A stretch of 64,000 bases of DNA from Aeromonas schubertii (lineage in GTDB: Bacteria; Pseudomonadota; Gammaproteobacteria; Enterobacterales; Aeromonadaceae). The DNA is taken from positions 151,382 through 215,381 of the forward strand of contig NZ_CDDB01000039.1 of the NCBI RefSeq assembly GCF_000820105.1, in the 5' to 3' direction. The notes beneath the pieces were generated by a model. It saw nothing but the letters and a program-made list of their open reading frames with translations, was not told the DNA's origin and ran no database searches. Position 1 is the first letter of the stretch. Every line of letters starts with the position of its first letter. Shown in pieces: positions 37,279-45,315 of this stretch. Made by a program: the position numbers and the translations under genes.

Positions 37279-38166
37279 ATGAACATCGCATTTATCGGTC
37301 TTGGTAACATGGGTGGCCCCATGGCCGCCAACCTGGTCCGCGCCGGTCACCGGGTGCGGGTCTACGATCTGCTGGCCGAGCACCTGGCCGAGGCGGCCGC
37401 CGCCGGCTGCATCGCGGCGGCCAGCGCCCGCGAGGCGGTCTCGGACTGTGAGGTAGCCATCACCATGCTGCCGGCGGGACAGCATGTCACCGGCCTCTGG
37501 CTCGGCGACGATCTGCTCGGCGCCCTGCCACCCGGCACCCTGGTCATCGACAGCTCGACCATCGACGTTGCCTCGGCCCGCGCCGTGGGTGAGGCGGCGC
37601 GGGCACGCGGGCTGCGCTTTGTGGATGCGCCTGTCTCAGGTGGCACCGCCGGGGCCCGGGCCGGGACCCTGACCTTCATTATGGGGGGGGAGGCGCCCGA
37701 CGTGGAGGCCGCCAAGCGTGTACTCGCGGCCATGGGGCAGAACCTGTTTCACGCAGGCCCCCTTGGCGCCGGTCAGATCGCCAAGATGTGCAACAATATG
37801 CTGCTCGCCATCCAGATGGCGGGCACCGCCGAGGCCCTGGCCCTCGGGGTGAGCGAGGGACTCGATCCCGCCGTGCTTTCGGCCATCATGGGCAAGAGCT
37901 CGGGCAATAACTGGTGCCTGGAGCGCTACAACCCCTGGCCCGGGGTGATGGAGAGTGCCCCGGCGTCACGCGACTATCAGGGGGGCTTCATGACCCGGCT
38001 GATGGTCAAGGATCTGGGACTGGCCATGGCGTTGGCCGAACACGCCAGGAGACCGGTGCCGCTCGGTGCCGCCGCCCGCAATCTGTTTCAGCTCCACGCC
38101 CAATGGGGCAACGAGGCCCTCGACTTTTCCAGCATTCAACGGCTCTATCGTGGTCCGGAGCATTGA
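37279..38166 (+). CDS. mmsB: 3-Hydroxyisobutyrate dehydrogenase
   Basis: Oxidises 3-hydroxyisobutyrate to methylmalonate semialdehyde with NAD+. The 295-residue protein has the Rossmann motif FIGLGNMGGPMAANL, the substrate motif DAPVSGGTAGARAGTLTF, and the catalytic lysine in GAGQIAKMCNNMLLA. It supplies the substrate of MmsA, encoded at the head of the same operon. In Shewanella naming this is ivdF. Confidence 0.95.
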   Translation: MNIAFIGLGNMGGPMAANLVRAGHRVRVYDLLAEHLAEAAAAGCIAAASAREAVSDCEVAITMLPAGQHVTGLWLGDDLLGALPPGTLVIDSSTIDVASARAVGEAARARGLRFVDAPVSGGTAGARAGTLTFIMGGEAPDVEAAKRVLAAMGQNLFHAGPLGAGQIAKMCNNMLLAIQMAGTAEALALGVSEGLDPAVLSAIMGKSSGNNWCLERYNPWPGVMESAPASRDYQGGFMTRLMVKDLGLAMALAEHARRPVPLGAAARNLFQLHAQWGNEALDFSSIQRLYRGPEH

Positions 38167-38177
38167 GAGGAGTAAGC

Positions 38178-38933
38178 ATGGATATTCATGACAAGCTGAT
38201 TGCGGTGACCGGTGCCGGTCGTGGTCTGGGTCGGGCCATCGCCCTGGCGCTGGCCTCTGAAGGGGCCAGAGTGGCGCTGCTTGACGTCAACCGCAGCGAT
38301 CTTGAGGTGACCCAGGCCGAGGTGGAGAGTCGGGGAGGGGAGGCGCTGCTGCTGCCCTGCAACGTGGCCGATGAGGCCGAGGTGGAGGGGGCCTTCGCCC
38401 GACTCGGCGAACTCGGTTCCCTCAGCGGGCTTGTCAACTGTGCCGGCATATTGCGCGACGGCCTGCTCATCAAGCGCCGGGATGGTCATCCCCTCGAGAA
38501 GCTGTCGCTGGCCCAGTGGCAGGCGGTCATCGACGTTAACCTCACCGGCACCTTCCTGTGTGGCCGCGAGGCGGCGGCCCTGATGAGCCAGACCGGGGGC
38601 GGCGTCATCATCAACGTCTCCTCCATTGCCCGGGCCGGCAACATGGGCCAGAGCAACTATGCGGCGAGCAAGGCGGGGGTGGCGGCCCTGGTGGTCACCT
38701 GGGCCCGTGAGCTGTCGCGCTATGGTATCCGGGTGATGGGCATAGCCCCCGGGGTGTTTGCCACCGACATGACGGCAGCCATGAAGCCCGAGGCGATGGA
38801 TCGGATGCGTCAGGCCATCCCGGTCGGGCGACTCGGTGAGGCGGCCCAGATCGCCGACACGGTGCGCTTTATCCTTCACAACGACTACCTGAGTGGGCGC
38901 ATGATCGAGATCGACGGCGGCCTGCGTCTCTGA
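38178..38933 (+). CDS. ivdG: Short-chain dehydrogenase of the ivd operon
   Basis: A 251-residue SDR with GAGRGLGRAIA cofactor motif, NCAG, and catalytic S-Y-K in NVSSIARAGNMGQSNYAASKAG. GAGAGGAG precedes ATG 38178; an in-frame frame upstream lies inside mmsB. Position at the end of the operon matches ivdG of Shewanella, thought to oxidise 2-methyl-3-hydroxybutyryl-CoA from isoleucine. That activity is inferred from context; it could also be FabG-like. Confidence 0.85.
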   Translation: MDIHDKLIAVTGAGRGLGRAIALALASEGARVALLDVNRSDLEVTQAEVESRGGEALLLPCNVADEAEVEGAFARLGELGSLSGLVNCAGILRDGLLIKRRDGHPLEKLSLAQWQAVIDVNLTGTFLCGREAAALMSQTGGGVIINVSSIARAGNMGQSNYAASKAGVAALVVTWARELSRYGIRVMGIAPGVFATDMTAAMKPEAMDRMRQAIPVGRLGEAAQIADTVRFILHNDYLSGRMIEIDGGLRL

Positions 38934-38946
38934 ATGGCCAGCATGG

Positions 38947-38970
38947 ACGGCTGCATGGCCATGCAGCCGT
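38947..38970 (+). terminator. Possible terminator after the ivd operon
   Basis: A perfect 24-bp palindrome (ACGGCTGCATGG and its complement) follows the ivdG stop by 13 bp. The tail TCTCCATGCC lacks a T-run, so termination may be inefficient or factor-dependent. Confidence 0.4.
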
Positions 38971-39043
38971 TCTCCATGCCATCTCTTTCTCCAAATTGCA
39001 ACTGTGTGAAATGTCAGGGGATCTTGTCTAATTTGACCCCTGT

Positions 39044-39058
39044 CACAGGCAACCTGTG
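39044..39058. promoter_or_regulatory. Inverted repeat upstream of the permease gene
   Basis: CACAGG-CAA-CCTGTG is a perfect dyad about 60 bp upstream of the -35 of the predicted permease promoter. It could be an activator site. It is not an ARG box or CRP consensus, and I do not recognise the regulator. Confidence 0.35.
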
Positions 39059-39113
39059 TCATTTCTGTAAAATTGCGCCCGGTCAAAACCGGATCGATTA
39101 GAGGTGATGAACG

Positions 39114-39142
39114 TTGCGGCAGGCATAATCATGCAATATAGT
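39114..39142 (+). promoter_or_regulatory. Predicted promoter of the permease gene
   Basis: TTGCGG (39114-39119), a 17-nt spacer and TATAGT (39137-39142) make a good sigma70 promoter. The roughly 95-nt leader contains a CCCCG-GAG-CGGGG hairpin (39159-39172) followed by TTTGCC and CTTCTTT, a possible attenuator. Confidence 0.55.
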
Positions 39143-39243
39143 TGCCGCCCTTTTCATGGGCCCCGGAGCGGGGTTTGCCTTCTTTAGTGCGAGTGGATTG
39201 AATAGGGACGTCAATCGCTGCCACAGCAAGCAACGGGACAGAG

Positions 39244-40680
39244 ATGGATAATAAATTGGGTCTTGGCGCCCTCGTCTCCCTGGTCATTGGCTCCATGGTG
39301 GGAGCCGGCGTCTTCAGTCTGCCGCAAAATATCGCCTCCCACGCCGGGGTCGGTGCCATCGCCATCGGCTGGCTCGTCACCGGCCTTGGCATGATCTGCC
39401 TGGCCCTGGTCTATCAGTCGCTCTCCATGCGTCGCCCGGATCTCGACGGCGGCATCTTCAGCTATGCCAAGGCGGGGTTTGGTGACTTCATCGGTTTCAA
39501 TGCCGCCTGGGGCTACTGGATCTGCCAACTGCTGGCCAACGTCTCCTATGCCGTGGTGGTCTTCAGCGCCCTGAGCTACTTCTTCGATACCCCGGAACGG
39601 GTCATCTTCGGCGATGGCAACACCCCCGTCGCCATCGTGCTTGCCTCCCTGCTCATCTGGTCGGTGAACGCCCTGGTGCTCAAGGGGGTCAAGATGGCCG
39701 CCATGGTCAACGTGGTGACCACCATCGCCAAGATGGTGCCCCTCATCGTCTTCTGTGTGGCGATCCTGCTCGCCTTCCACATGGAGACCTTCACTCTCGA
39801 TATCTGGGGCCAACAGACCCCTGAGCTCGGCTCCGTGCTCGAGCAGGTCAAGTCCACCATGAAGGTGACCCTGTGGGTCTTTATCGGCATCGAGGGGGCC
39901 GTGGTGGTATCGGCTCGCGCCCGTCATCGCCGCGACGTGGGACGCGCCACCGTACTGGCCCTGCTCGGCGCCCTGGCCCTCTACGTCATGGTGACCCTGT
40001 TCACCCTGGGGGTGATGAGCCAGCCGGAAGTGGCCGCCCTCAAGAACCCCTCCACCGCCCTGATCCTCGAGAAGGTGGTCGGTCCCTGGGGCGCCTGGCT
40101 GATTAACATCGGCCTGGTGATCTCTGTGATGGGCGCCCTGCTGAGCTGGACCGTACTGGCGGCCGAGGTACCCTATATCGCCGGCAAGACCGGGGTCTTC
40201 CCCGAGTGGTTCTCCCGGGAGAACAAGAACGGCTCGCCCCAGGTGTCGCTCTGGTGCTCGGCTGCCCTGGTGCAGTTCTTCCTCATCGTCATCTACTTCC
40301 AGAGCTCCACCTATCTGGCGCTGGTGAACATCGCCACCGCGGCCGCCCTGGTGCCCTATGTCTTCTCCGGCGCCTATGGCCTCAAACTGGCGCTCTCGGG
40401 GCAGACCTATGAGGGGCAGCCCCATCAGCGCAAGCGCGACATGCTGCTGGCCCTGATCGCCACCGGCTACGGTTGCTGGCTGGTCTATGCGGCGGGGATC
40501 GAGTACCTGCTGCTGGTGGCCCTGCTCTATAGCCCGGGGATCTTCATCTACTGGAAGGCGCGTCAGCATCACGGCCTGCGCGGCATGAACCGCCTCGAGC
40601 AGGGGATGACGGCGGCCCTGCTCGGCTTTGCCGTGCTGGCCTTCTACAAGGTGATGGACGGTACCATTCCCCTCAATTAA
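39244..40680 (+). CDS. APC-family basic amino acid antiporter-like permease (ArcD-like)
   Basis: A 478-residue inner-membrane protein with about 12 hydrophobic segments. The start KLGLGALVSLVIGSMVGAGVFSLPQNIA and DLDGGIFSYAKAGFGDFIGFNAAWGYWI match the arginine/ornithine and lysine antiporter subgroup (APA family, ArcD, LysP-unlike). WVFIGIEGAVVVSARARHRRDVGRAT is the mid-protein signature. The exact substrate (arginine/ornithine or lysine/cadaverine) is not decided by the sequence, and no arc or cad genes are nearby. Confidence 0.88.
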   Translation: MDNKLGLGALVSLVIGSMVGAGVFSLPQNIASHAGVGAIAIGWLVTGLGMICLALVYQSLSMRRPDLDGGIFSYAKAGFGDFIGFNAAWGYWICQLLANVSYAVVVFSALSYFFDTPERVIFGDGNTPVAIVLASLLIWSVNALVLKGVKMAAMVNVVTTIAKMVPLIVFCVAILLAFHMETFTLDIWGQQTPELGSVLEQVKSTMKVTLWVFIGIEGAVVVSARARHRRDVGRATVLALLGALALYVMVTLFTLGVMSQPEVAALKNPSTALILEKVVGPWGAWLINIGLVISVMGALLSWTVLAAEVPYIAGKTGVFPEWFSRENKNGSPQVSLWCSAALVQFFLIVIYFQSSTYLALVNIATAAALVPYVFSGAYGLKLALSGQTYEGQPHQRKRDMLLALIATGYGCWLVYAAGIEYLLLVALLYSPGIFIYWKARQHHGLRGMNRLEQGMTAALLGFAVLAFYKVMDGTIPLN

Positions 40681-40691
40681 CAGGCACCATG

Positions 40692-40719
40692 ACGGGATGG
40701 CTCTACGCCATCCCGTTTT
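40692..40719 (+). terminator. Rho-independent terminator after the permease gene
   Basis: ACGGGATGG and CCATCCCGT form a 9-bp stem around CTCTACG, followed by TTT. It lies before the Shine-Dalgarno of the next gene, which argues against a longer N-terminus for that gene. Confidence 0.8.
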
Positions 40720-40739
40720 GTTATGAGCAAGGAATTCTT

Positions 40740-41528
40740 ATGTTGTTTCTCGGGTATCTGTTGCTGGGGGCCTGCGCCGGCATGCTGGCCGGTCTGTTTG
40801 GCATCGGCGGCGGGCTCATCATAGTCCCCGTGCTGGTCGCCACCTTCCGCCTGCAGGGGGTCCATCCCGATGTCATCACTCACCTGGCGCTGGGCACCTC
40901 CATGCTCACCATGATCTTCACCGGGGTGAGCTCCTTGCGGGTGCACCAGATGCGCGGGGCCGTGGATTGGCCCCTGATCCGCCAGCTTGCCGTCGGCATG
41001 ATCCTGGGGGGCTGGCTCGGTGGTCTCACCGCCAGCTTGCTGCCGGCCACCACCCTCAACCTTATCATCGGCATCTTCGCCTGGGCCATGGCCCTGCAGA
41101 TGGGGCTCTCCCTGCAACCCAAGGGGGGGCGGCCGCTGCCCGGACGGGCGGGTAACGGGGTGGCCGGGCTGGTGATCGGCTGGATGTCGGCCATCTTCGG
41201 CATCGGCGGGGGCTCGCTCACCGTGCCCTATCTCTCCTGGTGCAGCGTGCCCATGAGCCGGGCGGTGGCGGTCTCGGCGGCCTGTAGCCTTCCCATCGCG
41301 CTCTCGGGTAGCCTCTCCTATCTCTATGCCGGATGGGGGCATGGGGACTTGCCCGAGTGGTCGGTGGGCTACGTCTACCTGCCGGCGCTTCTTGGCATAG
41401 TGCTTACCAGCACCCAGTTTGCCCGCATCGGTGCCAGGTTGGCCCATCGTCTGCCTCCCAAGCGCCTCAAACAGGGGTTTGCCTGCCTGCTGCTCGTGGT
41501 GGGGGCGAAATTTATGCTCTTTAGCTGA
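40740..41528 (+). CDS. TauE/SafE family sulfite/anion exporter-like permease
   Basis: A 262-residue membrane protein with about eight hydrophobic segments in two repeats, each starting with a conserved GIGGG loop (AGLFGIGGGLIIVPVL; SAIFGIGGGSLTVPYL), the hallmark of TauE/SafE (DUF81). Members move sulfite, sulfonates or other organic anions. ATG 40740 has AGGA at 7 nt; the extension to 40689 crosses the terminator. Substrate is unknown. Confidence 0.9.
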   Translation: MLFLGYLLLGACAGMLAGLFGIGGGLIIVPVLVATFRLQGVHPDVITHLALGTSMLTMIFTGVSSLRVHQMRGAVDWPLIRQLAVGMILGGWLGGLTASLLPATTLNLIIGIFAWAMALQMGLSLQPKGGRPLPGRAGNGVAGLVIGWMSAIFGIGGGSLTVPYLSWCSVPMSRAVAVSAACSLPIALSGSLSYLYAGWGHGDLPEWSVGYVYLPALLGIVLTSTQFARIGARLAHRLPPKRLKQGFACLLLVVGAKFMLFS

Positions 41529-41598
41529 GGCTGCTGCGCCAGGTTGCGGCAACTTGCTGAAAAAGCAGACGAACGCGCCTGAAAGAGGCAAAAAGCCG

Positions 41599-41626
41599 TT
41601 GCATTGAAGGGGCGCTCTGTTAGACT
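41599..41626 (+). promoter_or_regulatory. Predicted promoter of ffs
   Basis: TTGCAT (41599-41604), 16 nt, TAGACT (41621-41626). Transcription would start near 41632, a few bases before the mature 4.5S RNA, in line with RNase P trimming of the 5-prime end. Confidence 0.55.
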
Positions 41627-41640
41627 TCACCGCGTTCGAT

Positions 41641-41750
41641 GGTGGCCCCATTGGTCCTCTCGCATCGATAACCCGTCTACCTGGTCAGGTCCGGAAGGAA
41701 GCAGCCAAGGCGGGGGACTCGAGTGCCGGGATGTGGCTGGTGGGGCCGCC
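41641..41750 (+). ncRNA. ffs: 4.5S RNA of the signal recognition particle
   Basis: The near-invariant SRP domain IV sequence GGTCAGGTCCGGAAGGAAGC (41683-41702) is followed by AGCCAAGG, giving the GGAA tetraloop and the symmetric and asymmetric internal loops bound by Ffh. The ends GGTGGCCCCA (41641) and TGGGGCCGCC (41741) pair to close a single long hairpin of about 110 nt, the usual size. The RNA acts with Ffh in co-translational targeting to the inner membrane. Confidence 0.97.
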
Positions 41751-41896
41751 TCCATTTCTGGAATATCTATCGCTTATCTCCCCTTTGCCCTCTGGTCATC
41801 CACATGGTGTGGACGAGGAGGCGCAGCCTGACGCTCTTCCGCTTTGCTCTCTCTTCCGCCTGTTTCTCAAGCCGACATTGGGCCATCGCCGCCTCG

Positions 41897-43072
41897 CTAT
41901 GAGATCCACTGCTGGCGGCTGTAGTGGCGTTTTAGCTGGGGGTCGCTGCTGCGCTCCAGCTTCCAGCGCTGGCAGCCGTTGAAGGCGGTGTAGTCGGCCA
42001 GCGTCTGCTCCAGGGCCGGCAGGAAGTCGTGCAGCCGACCGTCTTCGCGATAGGCGGCCGGCTCCAGCACCAGATTTTTAAGCAGCAGCTTGCCGCAGGC
42101 TCGCTCGGCCTTGACGTCGAGACGGCCGATGAAGTGCTCCCCCCAGAGCAGCGCCAGGGTGTAGTAGCCAAAGCGGCGCTTGGGTGCGGGCAGGTAGACC
42201 TCCAGCTGGTAGTCAAACCCGAACCAGTGGCGCAGCCGCTCACGCTGGATGAGCAGGTTATCGAACGGGTTGAGCAGCCACACCCGGTTGGGCACTCCGG
42301 TGGGGGCTGCGAGATCGGATTCGAACCAGTAGCGCTCGCGCCCGACCGCAAAGCTCTCGAGTCGGCCCTCCTCCTCCATGGCCGCCAGCGCCGCCTTGAT
42401 GGGCGCCTGCACGTTGCGGCGCAAATACCCCATCTGCCTGAGGCTGCCAAAGCCCTGGGCGGCTAGGTAGCGCTCGACAAGGTGACGGGCGAATGCCTCG
42501 TCATCGGGGGGCCGGGTGTCGATGCCTGTCGGCAGTACCCGCTCGGTCAAGTCGAACACCTTCTGAAACTTCTCCCGCCGCACCACCATGAGCGCTCCTT
42601 CCATAAAGAGTTGCTCGAGGGCCTTCTTGGCCGGCTTCCACTCCCACCAGCCCCCTTTGTGACCGGGGTGGTCGAAGTCGCTCGCCTTGCACGGGCCCTG
42701 CTCGCGGATGCGGCCGAGCACCTGATCCATCACGGCACAGTCACGCTCGAACCAGTGACGCTGGCCATCGCGCAGGGCCAGCTTGCGCGGCAGGCTGAAG
42801 CGGTAGTCCTCCATGGGCAGGTAGGCGGCGGCGTGCGACCAGTATTCGAACAGCTCGCCACGGGCGAGGGCGGCATCGAGCTGAGCGGGCTGGTAGCCCG
42901 GCAGGCGTGAGTGCAGCACATGGTGGTGGGCGCGCTCGACTACGTTGATCGAATCTATCTGCACATAGCCGAGGCGCTGCACCGTGGTGAGCAGATCCGC
43001 AGGAGGTGTGAGCAGCCCCTGGCGGGCCAGGTTGATACGGCGCCATTCGAGGGGAGAGAAGGGAGAGGACAT
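41897..43072 (-). CDS. ycaQ: YcaQ-type DNA glycosylase (interstrand crosslink repair)
   Basis: A 391-residue winged-helix (HTH_42/AlkX) protein. E. coli YcaQ unhooks interstrand crosslinks using a Q-x-D motif, seen here in GYVQIDSINVVERAHHHVLHSRL. Other family blocks are EYWSHAAAYLPMEDYRF, WWEWKPAKKALEQLFMEG and NPFDNLLIQRERL. ATG 43072 has GGAG at 7 nt; an ATG at 43156 would add 28 residues without similarity. Confidence 0.92.
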   Translation of the reverse strand: MSSPFSPLEWRRINLARQGLLTPPADLLTTVQRLGYVQIDSINVVERAHHHVLHSRLPGYQPAQLDAALARGELFEYWSHAAAYLPMEDYRFSLPRKLALRDGQRHWFERDCAVMDQVLGRIREQGPCKASDFDHPGHKGGWWEWKPAKKALEQLFMEGALMVVRREKFQKVFDLTERVLPTGIDTRPPDDEAFARHLVERYLAAQGFGSLRQMGYLRRNVQAPIKAALAAMEEEGRLESFAVGRERYWFESDLAAPTGVPNRVWLLNPFDNLLIQRERLRHWFGFDYQLEVYLPAPKRRFGYYTLALLWGEHFIGRLDVKAERACGKLLLKNLVLEPAAYREDGRLHDFLPALEQTLADYTAFNGCQRWKLERSSDPQLKRHYSRQQWIS

Positions 43073-43152
43073 CGAAGCTCCATATCGTGACGGTTGGGTG
43101 GTGACACCAGGAAGGAGACCCGGGCTCGAGGCGAGGCCCGGGCGCTCTGTGG

Positions 43153-44148
43153 TCATGGGTCTGTGTTCAGCAATTCGCCATGGCCGGGGTGCAGCAGCCG
43201 CATCACCAGGGCGCAGTAGAGCACGGTGAGCAGCACGGTGAGGAGGCGATCCCCCATGGCGACCAGACTCTGGCTCGGCAGCAGGCTGGCCAGCAGGGTC
43301 AGCAGCACCGTCATGGCGCTCTGGATGACGGGGATGGGCCAGCCGCAGGCCAGGCGTCCCGAGAGCCAGAGGCTGGCCGCCAGGGCGCAGAGCAGGGCGA
43401 AGGGGGGATTGGGCAGCAACCAGATGATCAATACCAGGGGCAGGGCCACCAGGGCGCCCAGCAGGTTGGCGGTGAGCAGGGTGCGGGCATTGCTGCGGGT
43501 CAGGGTGGGATCATTGGCCCGCAGCAGGTTGGCCAGGGTGGCACCGATGAGGATGGCGCTCTGATCCTGGGCCGCGATGGCCAGGGCCACGGCCAACAGC
43601 AGGGCGGCGCTCTTGCCCAGCACCTGCAGTGCCGAAGGGGGGCGGCTGTCGGTTGCCGCCGGGGTCGGCCAGCTCGGCCAGGGGCGGGGCCAGAGGGCGA
43701 AGGCGAGCAGGGTCCAGAAGATGGCCTTGACGATGGCCTTGCCCATCAGGGGGGCGATGGCCATGGGCCAGCCCGGATCGCTTTGTACCAGCACCAGGCT
43801 CATGGTGGTGACCATGAGCCCAAGCAGCCCCACCAGATCGGCCGGGTTACGCTCGAGGCGGGCAAACAGGGCCACCACCAGCGCGATCATGGTCAGCCAG
43901 AAGGCGAAAAGATTGCCGCCGGTCAGGCGGGCCATCAGACCGATGAGGGCACTGCAGATCACCACTACCCCCAACAGTTTGACCAGCATCACCAGGGGGG
44001 GGCGTCCTGGCATCAGCAACAGCAGGATCACCGTGAAGATGGGGGCGAGCATGGGCAGGCTGGCCCCGCTTTGCATCTCTATGGCCAGGACAACCATGGG
44101 CATTATCCCAAGACGCAGTGCCCCATGGCGCCATGCTTGCCCGCTCAT
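43153..44148 (-). CDS. DUF2955 (FUSC-like) inner-membrane protein
   Basis: A 331-residue membrane protein with about ten hydrophobic segments in two blocks (about 10-150 and 180-325), the DUF2955 pattern related to the aromatic-acid exporter/FUSC superfamily (AaeB, YccS). The two blocks are joined by a proline-rich loop (WPRPWPSWPTP). Its ATG overlaps the HlyD-type gene stop as ATGA. With that adaptor it probably forms a two-part inner-membrane efflux unit; substrates are unknown. Confidence 0.85.
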   Translation of the reverse strand: MSGQAWRHGALRLGIMPMVVLAIEMQSGASLPMLAPIFTVILLLLMPGRPPLVMLVKLLGVVVICSALIGLMARLTGGNLFAFWLTMIALVVALFARLERNPADLVGLLGLMVTTMSLVLVQSDPGWPMAIAPLMGKAIVKAIFWTLLAFALWPRPWPSWPTPAATDSRPPSALQVLGKSAALLLAVALAIAAQDQSAILIGATLANLLRANDPTLTRSNARTLLTANLLGALVALPLVLIIWLLPNPPFALLCALAASLWLSGRLACGWPIPVIQSAMTVLLTLLASLLPSQSLVAMGDRLLTVLLTVLYCALVMRLLHPGHGELLNTDP

Positions 44149-45209
44149 GAGAGGTAGGAGAGCTGGGCCAGTACACGCAGCCAGAGGCCGCCGACCCACT
44201 CCATCCAGGCGCTCTTGCCCGGATAGAAGAGCACGGTCGCCTGGGAGCCATAGCGCAGGCCACGTGGCAGCGGTTCGTCCAGCACCAGGGTGACGGGGAA
44301 CTGGCGCCCGGCCTGTTTGCCGCTGGGGGCCATCAGCAGACCCGTGCTCTGATCCGTGCCCAGGCTGCCGGCACTGCCAAAGCCCAGGCTCTCGAGGCGG
44401 GCCTTGAAGAGTCGTCCGGGCAGCACATCAAACAGGATCTCGGCCGGTTGTCCCGCCCTGAGATACTCCAGGGCATTCTCGTCGAGCATGGTGGTGATCC
44501 AGATTGCGCCTGTGTCGATAAAAGTCATGGCCGGGGTGCCCACGGCCGCATATTGGCCAGGGGCCAACTGGATATTGGTGATGGCGCCCTGATTGGGGGC
44601 CACCACTGTGGTGCGCATCAGGTCCAGGCGTGCCTTGGCCAGGGTGGCCATCGCCTCCTTGAGGCGGGGGTTCTCCTCCCCCTGGGGACCCAGACTCTGG
44701 CGGGCGCGCTGCAGATCGGCCTCGCTGGCGGTGAGGGCGGCCTCGGCCTGGGCCAGGGTGGCGCTGGCCTGATCCCGCTGGGCGGCCGACATGACGCCCC
44801 GGCGCGCCAGCTCCAGCACCCGGGCCGCATTGTCGGCGGCGTTATCGCGCGCGGCCTTGGCCTGCACCATGCGGGCCTGGGCGGTCTGCACCGCGGCGGT
44901 GTCGGCGCCGATCGCCTGCCCTACGCTGGAGACATGGGCCTCGGCCTGGGCCAGGGCGATGCGGTAGGGATCCGGATTGATGCGAAACAGGGGGGCGCCG
45001 GCGGCCACCTGGCTGTTATCGCTCACCTCGACGGCGCTCACCTTGCCGGCCACCTCGGGGGCGATGCGGATCAGAAAGGCCTGCACGCTCCCCTCGCGGC
45101 TCAAGGGGGTAAGGCGCTGGGCAAACAGCACATAGACGAGGACCACCAGGGCCAGGAGCACAAGGGTGAGGGTCAGGCGGCGAACGGGATCGCGATGGGG
45201 GGCATCCAT
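44145..45209 (-). CDS. HlyD-family membrane fusion (periplasmic adaptor) protein
   Basis: A 354-residue adaptor with one N-terminal membrane segment (about 12-30), a lipoyl/biotinyl-like half-motif (APEVAGKVSAVEVSDNSQVAAG), a long alanine-rich coiled coil (about 85-190), the returning half-motif (VVAPNQGAITNIQLAPGQYAAVG) and a beta-barrel domain. It resembles EmrA/AaeA. It leads the unit with the DUF2955 protein and is divergent from a LysR gene. Confidence 0.93.
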   Translation of the reverse strand: MDAPHRDPVRRLTLTLVLLALVVLVYVLFAQRLTPLSREGSVQAFLIRIAPEVAGKVSAVEVSDNSQVAAGAPLFRINPDPYRIALAQAEAHVSSVGQAIGADTAAVQTAQARMVQAKAARDNAADNAARVLELARRGVMSAAQRDQASATLAQAEAALTASEADLQRARQSLGPQGEENPRLKEAMATLAKARLDLMRTTVVAPNQGAITNIQLAPGQYAAVGTPAMTFIDTGAIWITTMLDENALEYLRAGQPAEILFDVLPGRLFKARLESLGFGSAGSLGTDQSTGLLMAPSGKQAGRQFPVTLVLDEPLPRGLRYGSQATVLFYPGKSAWMEWVGGLWLRVLAQLSYLS

Positions 45210-45315
45210 GATGGAGGGCTCCTGTTAATCAGAGAGAGGTGGCAGGGCACGGCTTGTCATGGCCCTGACCGGGACGATATAAAGCCCTGATACTATTGCA
45301 TGGAAATCCGTCATC

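Noticed and set aside
39211-40572. A 453-residue minus-strand frame opposite the ArcD-like permease
   Set aside because: It is an acidic, Gly/His/Gln-rich artefact of a GC-rich membrane protein gene.
41751-41896. Search for a second RNA gene or tRNA after ffs
   Set aside because: No cloverleaf, no T-loop GTTCRANNC and no strong hairpin with T-run are visible in these 146 bp.
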